Notes: generated by a model from the sequence alone, not told the origin. Counted from the stretch's first letter, positions 32,974 to 45,302 are shown. The stretch: 64,000 nt of DNA from Siphonodentalium dalli (GCA_032622095.1 CP136062.1:5456001-5520000); one strand, 5' to 3'. Numbers and translations: made by a program.

Positions 32974-33315
32974 CATCTTTTATGACACAATATAGGCCGT
33001 GGTACAAATGTGTGCCACATTGTACTCATGGTTGAAAAGTTATAAACGCGCCAAACATTTAACCTTTAACGAGATCCTTGTGGATGTAGTATTCTTTTAA
33101 TTTTCGGTGTGATGACTGCTAATATACAGCGGTATCATAACCGCACGGAACCGTAGCTTCACCGCAGTGGTTTTTTCAGGGATTCCGCTAGTGTGCGGCC
33201 AAAATCTGCTAGGAGATTTCAGTAACTATATCGAATACAGTTGTTGTCTAAAATTCCTTTTTAATATCCCAAACAACTCTATACGTGTGTACACATGGTA
33301 TGTGGCCTGGCGTAT

Positions 33316-33393
33316 GGTAGTAGGGGAAATCTGGGCTGAGGTAATGAGGCCCTAAAAGGGACACCATGCCCTAGTAGCGGAAACCCTACTACC
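33316..33393. repeat. Imperfect hairpin with GGTAGTAGGG/CCCTACTACC arms
   Basis: A 10-bp perfect outer stem (33316-33325 with 33384-33393) and an inner GGGC...GCCC pairing. Possibly a short foldback relic. Confidence 0.5.
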
Positions 33394-35489
33394 GGTAATA
33401 CTGTGGTCATTCCAACTACTTTCAATATACCTGTAGCAGTACAACTTTGCTTGATATATCTGACTTACATGTACCTGTACCGGGTATCTTATCTTATTAG
33501 ACACCGACATCTGTAAAGTGTAAATATGGGGGTTGTTTCAAATTGCTTGCAGCCCTCGAAATTAGGAAACATCCCACGTAAGGTTTCAAAGCGATATACC
33601 TTCAAAATATACACACATCATATCGTGTCATGTGTATAGCAGGAAATCAAGTAATTTCTGAAGATGGGTATGATTATTTCTAAGAGGAAAACCTGCATTG
33701 TTTTCTTAAGTTTACATGTTCATTATGTGAATTTAACTCATCTACTAACAATTAAACTGCATGTTAGTAGCACATAAACTCTACCTCCAGCTATAGACAT
33801 CTATCTAGGTATCTACAGTGGCGAAGATGGAAAGCCAGATATGTTGGTTTTACAAAATTGAATTTGATTTTACCTGAACGCCAGCGTACTCCGAACAGAG
33901 CAATCGTCAACCTACACCGCATTATTGATATATTCATTGATAAAATTGCAATACTGTCAGGTAGTATAGTCTGGCGATAATGATCGCTGGTGAGGCGACT
34001 TTCCTGAAAGTAAAACATGACATCGATGTGTTGAATGCAGAGGTGAAAAATGGAGTAACAAAACAATTGAAAATCAAACGTTAACAAAAACGTTATTCCA
34101 CTGTAGATAACTCAATCGGGGCGAGACTACTATAACTAATGTAGCAAACCAATAACTGTCAATAGTTTTCACCGGCACAAAAATGCACGTCAATTAAAAT
34201 TGTACACATTAGGCTACTTGCTTCTTCGTGTATTTAAACATTCCCAATTGTTTAACTTGCCTCTAGATTCAGGACAGGACCAGGACGAATTGAGCGAATC
34301 CGTCCTAACATTAACTCACAAAAAGGAGACATAATTGTACGGTCCTGGTGAGTTGTACATGTGTGCCGTGGGTGGTTATCGCTTTCCGCAATAACTCATT
34401 GATATGTTACTCGATAGATAGGTCGCGTCAGAGATTCCTCCCTCTTGGTGGCGTTTATGCACAATGGAGGAATTGCTAAACGATGACACCAGTTTATAAT
34501 TTTTTATCCTGACAGGCTAGAGTAGCCGCATGTCATGGTCGACACAATTCCACACTGCATACTTGAAAATCAAATTGTCATGCCTCATAATGTACTGTGA
34601 CGACCAGAATTTAATATTTAGTTGCCATTCGATTAACTGATATGTCTAATAAACAAGTGAGTCAAGCTTTGCTACATTTTCGTAACAGCAGAGCATTATA
34701 TTCCGGATATATGTAAACATCAACTTTTGCCCAATTTAGTTGCTTTTTGGAAGCAAACTTGAGTAATTTGGTCATTAATCACATTAGTTTGACACATTTA
34801 ATATATATCAAAACAATAAACACATTCAGCACATAAGACAGTTACATTTAACTTGAAAAAAATGGTTCAAACCTGAAAAGATAATTATTTTTTTTAATGT
34901 CTTTGTTACAACAGTAAACATTAACCAAAGTGCATGAAACATGTTACTATTTAATGTATAGAAGGAAGAATAGCCAATTTTATTCATTAACCACAACTTG
35001 CAAGCGATTGCAGGGCAAACTGGGGGAATATCTACCATTTTGTCGGCCATTTTGGTGGCCATTTTGAGTCCGGTAACATATTTTGTTCCAATGGGTAGTG
35101 GTATGGCTGATTTACATTCAACATTCCTTGTTGTAATATGACGAAAAACCCAATTGTAATTGTTGTGTGAAATTTGATACCGCATTATGTAAAACCAAAA
35201 TGTTGTGGGATCGAAATGGGGTATGACCCCAATAATTGCTTTTTTGTTTACCCAAATGACCAATTGTTATATGACTGCGAGAGGAGTGATTTTTTTCTCT
35301 CTTACACTAAGTGTGTGCCACTTTAAATAATTATAATTACTACATGTACCTGTGGCAAGATCGAAGTCATGCAGTTGCTCCAGTCACTTTGTTCAACGAG
35401 GCCTTTTTGTTTCTGCGTGAGTTTGTCCGGATCAATTGTGTTGAATGCGATATCATCATCTGTGTCGGTTGTCCGATCATAATAACACA
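33394..35489. other. No gene seen
   Basis: AT-rich unique sequence. The 145-codon minus-strand opening at 34826-35263 includes a tandem AAAATGGCC repeat (35040-35075) and has no recognisable domain, so it is not called. Confidence 0.45.
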
Positions 35490-38400
35490 ATTATATCTAA
35501 TAGCAGGTGGACCCGACTTCGTCCGGGCTGTTCCCCCTCTGCTTTTCGGCGAATTGCGCGATTTGACCTTGAATTGTCCATTTTGAAGGTCAAGGTAAGT
35601 TGGTCCAAAACACTGCCCGGACAAAAGTACCAGTCGAAATTCATCCAGTTTTATCCGATTTGACCTCGAATTGATCATTTTGAAGGGTAAGGTCAGGTCG
35701 GGGTCACGACTGGACCCGTCCAAAACAATCAGTAACCTCACGTATCAAAGTTCGTCGAAATCCTATCAAAATTCGCGATTTGCCCTTGAATTGACCCGAT
35801 TTCAAGGTCAAGGTCACGTCGCACGGGCAAACGAATTGGCTTACGACACTCTCCATGCGAATGTATCCCCAGATACTTATTTTCAGCGAAATCCCGTGAT
35901 ACTCGGGCGTTCGACCTTGAAATGACCCGATTTCAAGATCTAGGTCACGTTGCACGGGCAAATTAACAGGACCATGCCACTTCACGGCCGAAAGTACCCC
36001 TATATACCAAGTTTCATCGAAATCGGTTCGGCCGTTTTCGAGTCCATCGCGAACGGACTGACCCACATTTTGCCCATTGATGTAAAAAGTATTTATTCCA
36101 TATAATTCAATACAATATATGTTACAAAATGTGAATCATGAATATGAAATTTTGCCCCTTATGTGTCTACAAACTTAAGTTTTTACGTGGCTTCAAAAGG
36201 GGTTCTCACGAAATGCTTATTGCGAGGCTGCAGATCAAGTGTCAATGTATTCTGTGACTTATGGTTGGCGCATGTGAACTAGTCAGCAGATTGTATTTTT
36301 CAACCCTTCATTCACAATTTAGAGAGTTCATTAAGAAATAAAGTGATTAAGAAAAATAATGTATATTTGTAAATAAGGTTGCTAATGTTGCTAGCCACTT
36401 AACCGTTCGTCCGTGTCCATAGAACACTGGTTGGACATCCATATTGATGGACAAATTGTTTCAATTTATTAAAGGACAATTTTTTCAAGTGACTTTCTCA
36501 GGCCACTTAGATAACATTTCAGCTGTGACTAGCCACATAGGCAATCATTTGAGTCCAAATGGTATTTGAATGGCTTCGAAGACACATAAGTGGCATTTTG
36601 TGGGAACAGACACACATACACACAGACACACAGACACACATATTTCCCAAAAAATATAATAGACTAGCAGGTGGACCCGACTTCGTCCGGGCTGTTCCGC
36701 GAATTGCGCGATTTTTCGGCGAATTGCGCGATTTGACCTTGAATTGTCCATTTTGAAGGTCAAGGTCAGGTGGGGTCACGATTTGACCCGTCCAAACACT
36801 GACCGGACAAAAGTACCCGACAAAAGTACCCGTCGAAATCCATCCGGTTTTACCCGATTTGACCTTGAATTGATCATTTTGAAAGTCAATGTCAGGTCCG
36901 TTTCACGATTTTACCCGTCCAAAACACTCAGTGGACAAAAGTAACCATATGTATCAAATTTCGTGGAAATCCCATCAAAATTCGTGATTTTACCTTGAAT
37001 TGACTAGATTTCAAGGTCAAAGTCACGTCGCACGGGAAAATGAATAGGCTTATGGGATTCCCCATACGAAACTATCCATAGGCACAAATTTTCATCGAAA
37101 TCCCGTGATATTCGGGCGTTTGACCTTGAAATGACCAGAGTTCAAAGTCAAGGTCACGTAGCAAGGGCAAATTAATATGCCTACGCCACTCCCCGACCGA
37201 AAGGACACCCACATACCAAGTTTCATCGAAAGCCCGTGATATTCGGGCGTTTGACCTTGAAATGACCCGATTTCAAGGTCACATCGCACGGGCAAATTAA
37301 TAGGCCTATGCCACTGCCCGGCCGAAAGTACCCCACATACCAAGTTTCATCGAAATCGGCTCGGCCGTTTTCGAGTTCATCGCGAACACACACACAGACA
37401 GATTTCCCAAAATATATAATAGACTAGAAGGTGACCCGACTTCGTCCGGGCTTTGACCTTGAATTGACCACTATGAAGGTCAAGGTCAGTTGGGGTAACG
37501 ATTTGACCCGACCAAAACACTGCCCGGACATAAGTACCCGACAAAGGTACCCGTCGAAATCCATCATGTTTTACCCGATTTGACCTTGAATTGATCATTT
37601 ATAAGGTCAAGGTCAGGTCGGGGTCACGATTTGACCCGTCCAAAATACTCAGTGGACAAAAGTCACCCTATATGTATCAAATTTCGTGGAAATCTCATCA
37701 AAATTCGCGATTTGACCTTGAATTGACCCGATTTCAAGGTCAAGGTCTCATCGCACGGGCACATGAATAGGCTTATGAGACTCCCCGCACGAAAGAATTC
37801 CCTAGAGACTAATTTTTATAGAAATCCCGTGATTTTTGGGCGTTTTAACCTGAAATTAACCGATTTCAAAGTCAAGGTCACGTCGCACGGGCAAATTAAT
37901 AGGCCTATGTCACTACCCGTCCAAAACACTGCCCGGACAAAAGTACCCGATAAAGGTTTCCGTCTAAATCCATCCTGTTTTACCCGATTTGACCTTGAAT
38001 TGATCATTTAGAAGGTCAAGGTCAGGTCGGGGTCACGATTTGACCCGTCCAAAACAGTCAGTGGACAAAAGTAACCCTATGTATCAAATTTCGTGTAAAT
38101 CCCATCAAAATTCGCGATTTTACCTTGAATTGACCCGATTTCAAGGTCAAGGTCACGTCGCACGGGCAAGTGAATAGGCTTATGAGACTCCCCGCACGAA
38201 AGAATTCCTAGACACTAATTTTCATCGAAATCCCGTGATATTCGGGCGTTTGACCTTGAAACGACCCGATTTGAAGGTCAGGGTGACGTCGCACGGTTTA
38301 TGCCACTCCCCGGGCGAAGGTACCCCCCATACCAAGTTTCATCGAAATCCTGTGATATTCGGGTGTTTGACCTTGAAATTACCCGATTTCAATGTCACGT

Positions 38401-39120
38401 CGCACGGGCAAATTAATAGGCCTATGTCACTCAACGGCCGAAAATACCCCACATACAAAGTTTCATCGAAATCGGCTCCCCATACGAAAGTATCCCTAGA
38501 CACTAATTTTCATCGAAATCCCATCAAAATTGGCGATTTGACCTTGAATTGACCCGATTTCAAGGTCAATGTCACCTCTTACGGGCAAATGAATATGCTT
38601 ATGATACTCCCCATATGAAAGTACCCCCACATACCAAGATTCATCGAAATACTGCGATATTCGGGCGTTTGACCTTGAAATGACCCGATTTCAAGGTGAA
38701 GGTCACGTCGCGCGGGCAAATTAATAGGTTTATGCCACTCCCCGACCGAAGGTACCACCACATACCAAGTTTCATCGAAATCCCGTGATATTCGGGCGTT
38801 TGACCTTGAAATGACCCGATTTCAAGGTGAAGGTCACGTCGCGCGGGCAAATTAATAGGTTTATGCCACTCCCCGACCGAAGGTACCACCACATACCAAG
38901 TTTCATCGAAATCCCGTGATATTCGGGCGTTTGACCTTGAAATTACCCGATTTCAAGGTCAAGATTACGTCGCACGGGCAAATTAATAGGCCTATGTCAC
39001 TCCCCGGCCGAAAACACCCCCATATACCAAGTTTCATCGAAATCGGATAGGCTGTTTTCGAGTCCATCGATTACAGACACACACACACAGACACACATAT
39101 CTTCCAAAATATATAATAGA
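35490..39120 (+). repeat. X-type composite repeats: arrays of AGGTCA units
   Basis: Units of about 100-130 bp contain TTTGACCTTGAAATGACCCG, TTTCAAGGTCAAGGTCACGT, CGCACGGGCAAATTAATAGG, CACTCCCCGGCCGAAAGTAC and ATACCAAGTTTCATCGAAAT. Larger blocks start near ACTAGCAGGTGGACCCGACT-TCGTCCGGGCT (35500, 36664, 37424) and end with GTTTTCGAGTCCATCGCGAA, a CA-rich tract and AAAATATATAATAGACTAG. Blocks are joined head to tail. All open frames here are repeat by-products. Another X block lies at 39936-40683. Confidence 0.9.
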
Positions 39121-39934
39121 CTAGCCGATGAGCCCGACGTTGTCCGGGCTATTCAAAAACCAAATTTCAAGTCGATACCTCCACCCGTTTCCGATATCTG
39201 GTCTGCGCATGCGCGAAGCTGGCGTCGCACGGGCTCGGCGAACCGATAAAATTCGTATTCGGGGCAAGATACATTCACATAGCAAATTTCAAGTCGATAG
39301 CTCCACCCGTTTCCGAGATCTCGTCTGCGCATGCGCGAAGCTGGCTCCGCACGGGCTCGCCAATACGACAATGTCCACCGCCTGGTCAAACTACACACAC
39401 GTACCAAGTTACGTCCCGATCGGTCGAGAATCGTAGATTTGTATAAATGACAGACAAACAAACAAACATACATACAGACATATAAACAGAGGTCTTCAAA
39501 ATATATATGAGACTAGCCGATGAGCCCGACGTTGTCCGGGCTATTCAAAAACCAAATTTCAAGTCGATAGCTCTACCCAGCCAGGCGTTGTCCGGGCTAT
39601 TCAAAAACCAAGTTTCAAGTCGATAGCTCTACCCGTTTCCGAGATCTCGTCTGCGCATGCGCGAAGCTGGCGCCCGCACGGGCTCGGCGACCCGATAGTA
39701 TACATTCACATAGCAAATTTCAAGTCGATAGCTCCACCCGTTTCCGAGATCTCGTCTGCGCATGCGCGAAGCGGGCGCCACACTGGCTCCCCAATACGAC
39801 AACGACGACCGCCTGGTCAAACTACACACACGTTTCAAGTTTCGTCCCGATCGGTCGAGAATCGTAGATTTGTATAAATGACAGACAAACATACATACAG
39901 ACAAACAAACAGAGGTCGTCAAAATATATATGAG
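39121..39934 (+). repeat. Y-type composite repeats, two blocks
   Basis: Each starts CTAGCCGATGAGCCCGACGT and TGTCCGGGCTATTC. Each contains AAATTTCAAGTCGATAGCTC, CACCCGTTTCCGAGATCTCG, TCTGCGCATGCGCGAAGCTG and TCCCGATCGGTCGAGAATCG, and ends in a CA/AAAC tract with AAAATATATATGAGACTAG. Heads and tails resemble those of X blocks, with different bodies. Confidence 0.88.
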
Positions 39935-40683
39935 ACTAGAAGGTGACCCGACTTCGTCCGGGCTTTGATCTTGAATTGTCTATTTTGAAGGCCAAGGTCA
40001 AGTGGGGTCACGATTTGACCCGTCCAAAACACTGCCCGAACAAAAGTACCCGACAAAAGTACCCGTCGAAATCGATCCGGTTTTACCCGATTTGACCTTG
40101 AATTGATCACTTTGCAGGTCAAGGTCAGGTCGGCGTCACGATTTGACCCACTCAAAACACCCAGTGGACAAAAGTAACCCTATGTATAAAATTCCGTCGA
40201 AATACCATCAAAATTGGCGATTTGACCTTGAATTGACCAGATATCAAGGTCAAGGTCACGTCGCATGGGCAAATGAATATGTTTTTGAGACTCCCCATAC
40301 GAAAGTACCCCCACATACCAAGTTTCATCGAAATACGGTGATATTCGGGCGTTTGACCTTGAAATGACCAATTTCAATGTCAAGGTCACGTCGCACGGGC
40401 AAATTAATAGGCCTATGGTATTTCCCGGCCAAAAGCATCCCCACATACCAAGTTTCATTGAAATCCAGTGATATCCGGGCATTTGTCCTTGAAATGACTC
40501 GATTTCAAGGTCAAGTTCACATCGCACGGGCAAATTATTAGACCTAGGTCACTTCCCGGTCGAAAATATCCCAACATACCAAGTTTCATCGAAATCGGTT
40601 CTGCCGTTTTCGAGTCCATCGCGAACAGAAAGACACACATACACACATACAGACAGACATAACTTCCAAAATATATAATAGAC
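39935..40683 (+). repeat. X-type composite repeat, fourth block
   Basis: Starts AGAAGGTGACCCGACTTCGT and ends in TCCAAAATATATAATAGACT, with the internal AGGTCA units of 35490-39120. It is sandwiched between Y blocks. Confidence 0.88.
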
Positions 40684-41370
40684 TAGACGATGAGCCGGAC
40701 GATGTCCGGACTATTCAAAAACCAATTTCAAGTCGATAGCTCTACCCAGCCCGACGTTGTCCGGGCTATTCAAAAACCAAATTTCAAGTCGATAGCTCTA
40801 CCCGTTTCCGAGATCTGGTCTGCGCAATCGCGAAACTGGCGTCGCACGGCTCGGCGACCCGATAAAATTCGTATCCGGGGCAAGATACATTCACATACCA
40901 CATTTCAAGTCGATAGCTCCACCCGTTTCCGAGATCTGGTCTGCGCATGTTCGAAGCTGACGTCGCACGGGCTCGGCGACCAGATAAAATTCGTATCCGG
41001 GGCAAGATACATTCACATACCAACTTTCAAGTCGATAGCTCCATCCGTTTCCGAGGTCCGGTCTGCGCATGCGCGAAGCTGGCGTCGCGCGGGCTCGGCG
41101 ACCCGATAAAATTCGTATCCGGGGCAAGATACATTCACATAGCAAATTTTAAGTCGATAGCTCCACCCGTTTCCGAGATCTCGTCTGCGCATGTGCGAAG
41201 GGGGCGCCGCACGGGCTCGCCAATACGACAACGTCGACCGCCTGGTCAAACTACACACACGTACCAAGTTTCGTCCCGATCGGTCTAGAATCGTAGATTT
41301 GTATTAATGACAGGCAAACATACATACAGACAAACAGACAGACAAACAGAGGTCTTCAAAATATATGTGA
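40684..41370 (+). repeat. Y-type composite repeat, third block
   Basis: CGATGAGCCGGACGATGTCC start, then five repeats of the GATAGCTC-CACCCGTTTCCG / GGGGCAAGATACATTCACAT unit of about 115 bp, and a tail ending in TCAAAATATATGTGAGAT. The array stops here. Confidence 0.88.
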
Positions 41371-41739
41371 GATGACCATGGTAATACTATTTACACGTTT
41401 TAAACATGCAGGTCAGGATACTTTAGATGGCACACAAATCAATGATGTTGATCAAGATGGCGTCCTGGAATTGTCCTGGAGCACTGCTAAATTTCAAAGA
41501 GTTGAGTGTTATTTGTCTCCGATTACTGTTCCACGATGAGTATCAATGTTAATATATGGCTACCGGGAAGACACGGTCCTCACATTTCTGTCCTTACATT
41601 TTTCCGTTTTGATGTGTTTTTTTTTTTGGCAGGTATTTAATTTTTGCCAAAGATAGACTGAAGATGGGTTCTGCCTTGCGAACACTTGTCAGTCATTGTT
41701 CTCTCTTCTGGTCATGGATAATATACAACGTATATGCAC

Positions 41740-42030
41740 TAACATCAAATTTCGTTGAAATCCATCCGTTTTACCAGATTTGACCTTTGATTGACCACAT
41801 TGAAGGTCAAGATCACGCCGAGGTCACGATTTGACCCGTGAAAAACACTCCCCGGACAAAAGGTATCCCTAGGTATCAAATTTCGCCGAAATTCGTCCGT
41901 TTTACCCAAATTGACCTTGCATTGACAGTTTTAAAGGTCAAGATCAGGTCGGGGTCACGCTTGACCCGTCCAAAACACTTCCCGGACACAAATATCCCTA
42001 AGTAGCAACTTACGTTGAAATCTATGGAAA
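41740..42030 (+). repeat. Isolated degenerate X units
   Basis: Three decayed units with CATCCGTTTTACCAGATTTG, GAAGGTCAAGATCACGCCG and CACTCCCCGGACAAAAGGTA. There is no head or tail, so they are older than the main array. Confidence 0.75.
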
Positions 42031-42459
42031 GCCGAAGAGGACATGTTAGTTGCTAATTGCTAGAAATACGATGCACGACTTGTCGCGGTTTTTTAAAGGT
42101 GTTTCAAACTAGGAGATAGAATTATTCTGCTTTTCAAATGGTGATGAAATATAGTATTTTATTCAAATTTTATGGCATAAATTGTTATTAAAACCGTATA
42201 TACTATAACAAAAATCAATGACTCGAAAATTAAGTGGGCCTTCAACAAAGTCACAATTGCAGTTAGGCTCATCTCATACTCGTCTATTTAGCGATATTCT
42301 GCTGCACAGTTTGTTATAGCCTCCAGTATTCATTAAGCGTTATAGCCCCACTGCTTTAGCAGGCGTACTCTTGCCTCAGATTATTGAGATATTTGGTCAC
42401 ACGTAATGACATTAAATCACACGGAAACATAGAAATTGTGTGGGCTGCTTGGCGTGAAT

Positions 42460-43300
42460 ATGTAATGAGAAATAAGGTCATACGTAATGTCATTAAACTC
42501 AAGAAAACCCACGAAAACAAAACAAAATCACATTTAATGTTTTAAGTTATTTCCTTCATAAAAAGAATCTTCGTGATAATGAACCCTATCAATACTTTAG
42601 AATATAGAATTAACCTTAAAATAACAAAAACCTTCGGAATAGAGAACCTTCGGATTGGTGAACCTTCTGATTGGTGAACCTTCGGAATAGCGAACATTCA
42701 GAGAAATTTCGGAATAGTGGACCTTCGGGATAGTGAACCTTCGGAATATAGACATGCCCCCCCCCCAGTATTCATATTATATGCCCAGAGTTCAAAGGTA
42801 TGGGCCCATAGAATTATAAATTTGACCCTTAAAATATTAAACCCCAAATTGGAGCCCGCACAGAACAGCACTTAAGTCAACTGTACCCGTGGCATGTCCC
42901 AATGCAGGAGTGTCCATATGTACCACAACATTCATATTATATGCCAAGAGTTCAAAGGAATGGGCCCACGTAATCACATTAAATCTCAAGAAAAACCGCG
43001 AAAACAAAACAAAATCACATTTAATGTTCTAAGTTATTTCATCCTGTATCTGCATCGGTATGCGCGCAGGATCAGTTCGGATGTGAGCGCACACTCAATA
43101 AAAAGAATCTTCGTGATAATGAACCCTCTCAATACTTTAGAATATATAATTAACCTAAAAATAACAAAAACCCTCGGAATAGAGACCTTTCGGAATAGCG
43201 AACCTTCGGAATAGTGAACCTTCGAAATAGCAAGTATTCAGAATAGAGAACCTTCGGAATAGTGGACCTTCGGGATAGCGAACCTTCATAATAGAAACAT
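42460..43300. repeat. Duplicated block with 16-17-bp CCTTCGGAATAG arrays
   Basis: Two copies, about 42460-42765 and 42960-43300, share AACAAAACAAAATCACATTT, AAAAGAATCTTCGTGATAAT and CAATACTTTAGAATATA. Each ends in seven to nine units of GAACCTTCGGAATAGC type. A C-homopolymer follows the first copy at 42757-42765. Confidence 0.9.
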
Positions 43301-43531
43301 GTCCCCACAATTATACACCGGTGACGTAAACACATGTGCTAATCGTTTGTTGGACTATCGTAACTCTATCGGTACGATTTATACTCAAGTACGAAAAACC
43401 ATAATACATTCGCCCAGTGGATTATCGATCGTCCGCTCTAACATGAAAAACCGTACACCAGCTTACACCACTGTGGCGTAATGACTGTGTTAAACGCTTG
43501 TGGCGTTTCATTTAAATATCGGTGTACTCAC

Positions 43532-43714
43532 AATTGATATATCCAAGAACTCCGTTCCGACGACTTCAATGAAACCGATGTCTGAGTAATATGCCTGAAC
43601 GCCACGCGCTTTCTGATTCGCCTTATCGCAGTACGCCAACACCTGTTCCACTTTTCCACAAGAAAAACGTCTCAAATGATGTTTTGTTCTGAATCGTACC
43701 AGCACACAAGTGTA
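43532..43714 (-). pseudogene. Unrecognised protein family, exon copy c with both splice signals
   Basis: On the minus strand an acceptor-like ACAACTGACAG precedes TACACTTGTGTGCTGG. The exon reads VLVRFRTKHHLRRFSCGKVE, then QVLAYCDKANQKARGVQAYY and the GFIEVVGTEF block, and ends at a GTGAGTAC donor (43531-43526). A one-base deletion near 43550, relative to copies a and b, shifts the last codons. A possible minus-strand TATA (TTTATAAAAG) lies 140-150 bp upstream at 43855-43870. It lies next to the hairpin array, but whether it belongs to that element is unproven. I do not recognise the family. Confidence 0.5.
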
Positions 43715-44254
43715 CTGTCAGTTGTCATTCTGTGTTATAGATGTATGTAGATCTGACTTGGTACATTGTATTGTTGGTTAGCTGGAACAGGTCCCGTCAG
43801 CCCGCCATGCAGCCCCTTGTGTGCGTTAATGTATCTGCTGCGCGCAAATGCAACCCTTTTATAAATATATATACTATTTAGTATTCTCCTTCAATTTATT
43901 CCAGTGCAAATAGGTTCTACCGACGTTGGGTTGTGCCACGTGACACTATTCTTGTCAGTTAGTGTTCTATCTTCCGATCATGAATACTATACGACATTAT
44001 ACAAATTAACGTGATACTTATCACTGTTTCGTGCCGTTTTGAAACCACCCACAAGTCATGCATCTACATACAAGTTAATTACCTACCAGTTGACGGGGGT
44101 ATGTGCATGTGTGTGATCATTTTACTTATATGCAATTTAAAAACTATGTTAAACTCTTAAATGACATATGTGACCATACACTCATCAAATCGTAATAATG
44201 GGCTACAACTTGAAGTTGACGACACAGCCTGTTGTTGAATAAGACACGTGTATG

Positions 44255-44402
44255 GTCGATATTATACAGTTGTCGCCCGTTGTCGAGGGAGACATTGAGA
44301 TTTGTCACCCGCTCGAGAACGGAATTCCGTTCTCGAGCGGGTGACAAATCTCAATGTCTCCCGAGAAGAAGGGCAACAACTGTTTTGTTATCCGATTATA
44401 CC
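44255..44402. repeat. Hairpin 1 of the A/B array
   Basis: A 76-bp perfect palindrome at 44287-44362 centred on GGAATTCC, inside a longer imperfect one (GTTGTCGCCC outside left, GGGCAACAAC outside right). It contains GGGAGACA, TGTCACCC, GGGTGACA and TGTCTCCC. The right flank goes on with TGTTTTGTTATCCGATTATA, the standard module A start. The left flank lacks GGATAACAA, so this is an outer edge of the array. Confidence 0.95.
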
Positions 44403-44479
44403 ACATAAAATAGCCTTGTCATCCACACACACGATGTTGCACTGAACGAGTCATGAGTGCTTTCTTTCCCGATTATGTA

Positions 44480-44949
44480 TATTTTCAGTAACTACTTATC
44501 GTCCCATATGATTTATGTTCCATAAACGATAGTCAAGCTGTTAAGCGTTTGATAATCCGCGTTTATTTTTTTACGATCATTTTGGTGGTCAAATCGTCAA
44601 TATCGGTCCATGCAATGTAAACCAATAAGCCATATAGGTATGTTCTCGTCTTCTGCAATGCATATTCAATGTCGTCTTGTGCGCGCAATTTACTCGCGAT
44701 GCTCATTTCATAAAAGGTCTTCCCCGAAAGCTATTGGGAAGTTGTCAATTTCATTAATGTACATTAATATGTGTCAGTGCTCATGGCGATCCTCACATAA
44801 AATACTTCTATGATCACATTGCAGACATCGCGGAGGATAAGCGTGCAGTACCATTCATTCGCGACAAACGTATGCATTACGTTGTCTACGAGCGAACATT
44901 TATAACCGACCAACCTAAAGGGATCCTCTCTTTTAATCTTGCATCATAA
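44480..44949 (+). pseudogene. Module A1 coding remnant
   Basis: The last 48 codons (44803-44946, stop at 44947-44949) are open: FYDHIADIAEDKRAVPFIRD, then a conserved KRMHYVVYERTFIT block and a final LSFNLAS. Upstream, homology with the better-preserved copy at 50716-51012 continues in broken frames to about 44600. A strong acceptor-like TGTATATTTTCAG occurs at about 44490. I do not recognise the protein. The C-terminus is the best conserved part in all five A copies. Confidence 0.5.
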
Positions 44950-45064
44950 TGTCGACAGGAACAAATTGAATCATCGAGATGTTTCGATGTAAAAAGTAAA
45001 TAATAACGCTTGTCCGATAAAAGTATCAACTTAAAACTTAAGAAAATTAGTGTTCACTAAATAT

Positions 45065-45121
45065 ATGCAAATTAGCAAACACCACAACTGGTGTGTTTTG
45101 CGAATCCGTGGGGTATATAAG
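45065..45121 (+). promoter_or_regulatory. Module A1 promoter (octamer and TATA)
   Basis: ATGCAAATTAGCAAACACC, then a CACAACTGGTGTG near-palindrome and GGGGTATATAAG with the TATA at 45114-45121. The same order and spacing occur in every A module. It points into the hairpin, away from the coding segment just upstream. Confidence 0.6.
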
Positions 45122-45204
45122 ATCTATGATTTTTTAGTACGTTGTAGTGATGCGAAGTAGATGAGTTACTGCAGTGTGTGTTTGGAGATATTCTTGCAAT
45201 ATAA

Positions 45205-45280
45205 CATCAGGCGGGCGACAAAAACAATGTCTCCCGGGTCAGCGGGCGACAGTGTGATTTGTCGCCCGGCACGTGACAGC
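45205..45280. repeat. Module A right-end palindrome with four GGGNGACA sites
   Basis: GCGGGCGACA, TGTCTCCCG, CGGGCGACAG and TTGTCGCCCG fall within about 65 bp. The inner pair forms CGGGCGACA(8-base loop)TGTCGCCCG. The block also closes modules A3 (49408-49480), A4 (50320-50370) and, inverted, A2 (47595-47660) and A5 (50415-50485). Confidence 0.9.
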
Positions 45281-45302
45281 ACAAGGGTGGAAAATAGGGA
45301 GG

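Noticed and set aside
34826-35263. 145-codon minus-strand ORF
   Set aside because: No domain, no promoter or splice signals, and an internal AAAATGGCC repeat; likely chance in AT-rich DNA.
39120-39160. Hammerhead ribozyme at the CCGATGAG start of Y blocks
   Set aside because: The core would need CTGATGA and a GAAA after stem II; the sequence has CCGATGAG and CTATTCAAAA instead.
39128-41288. Several Arg-rich ORFs of 80-139 codons on both strands
   Set aside because: All are readings of the Y-type repeat units; the same peptides appear at every unit and in both directions.
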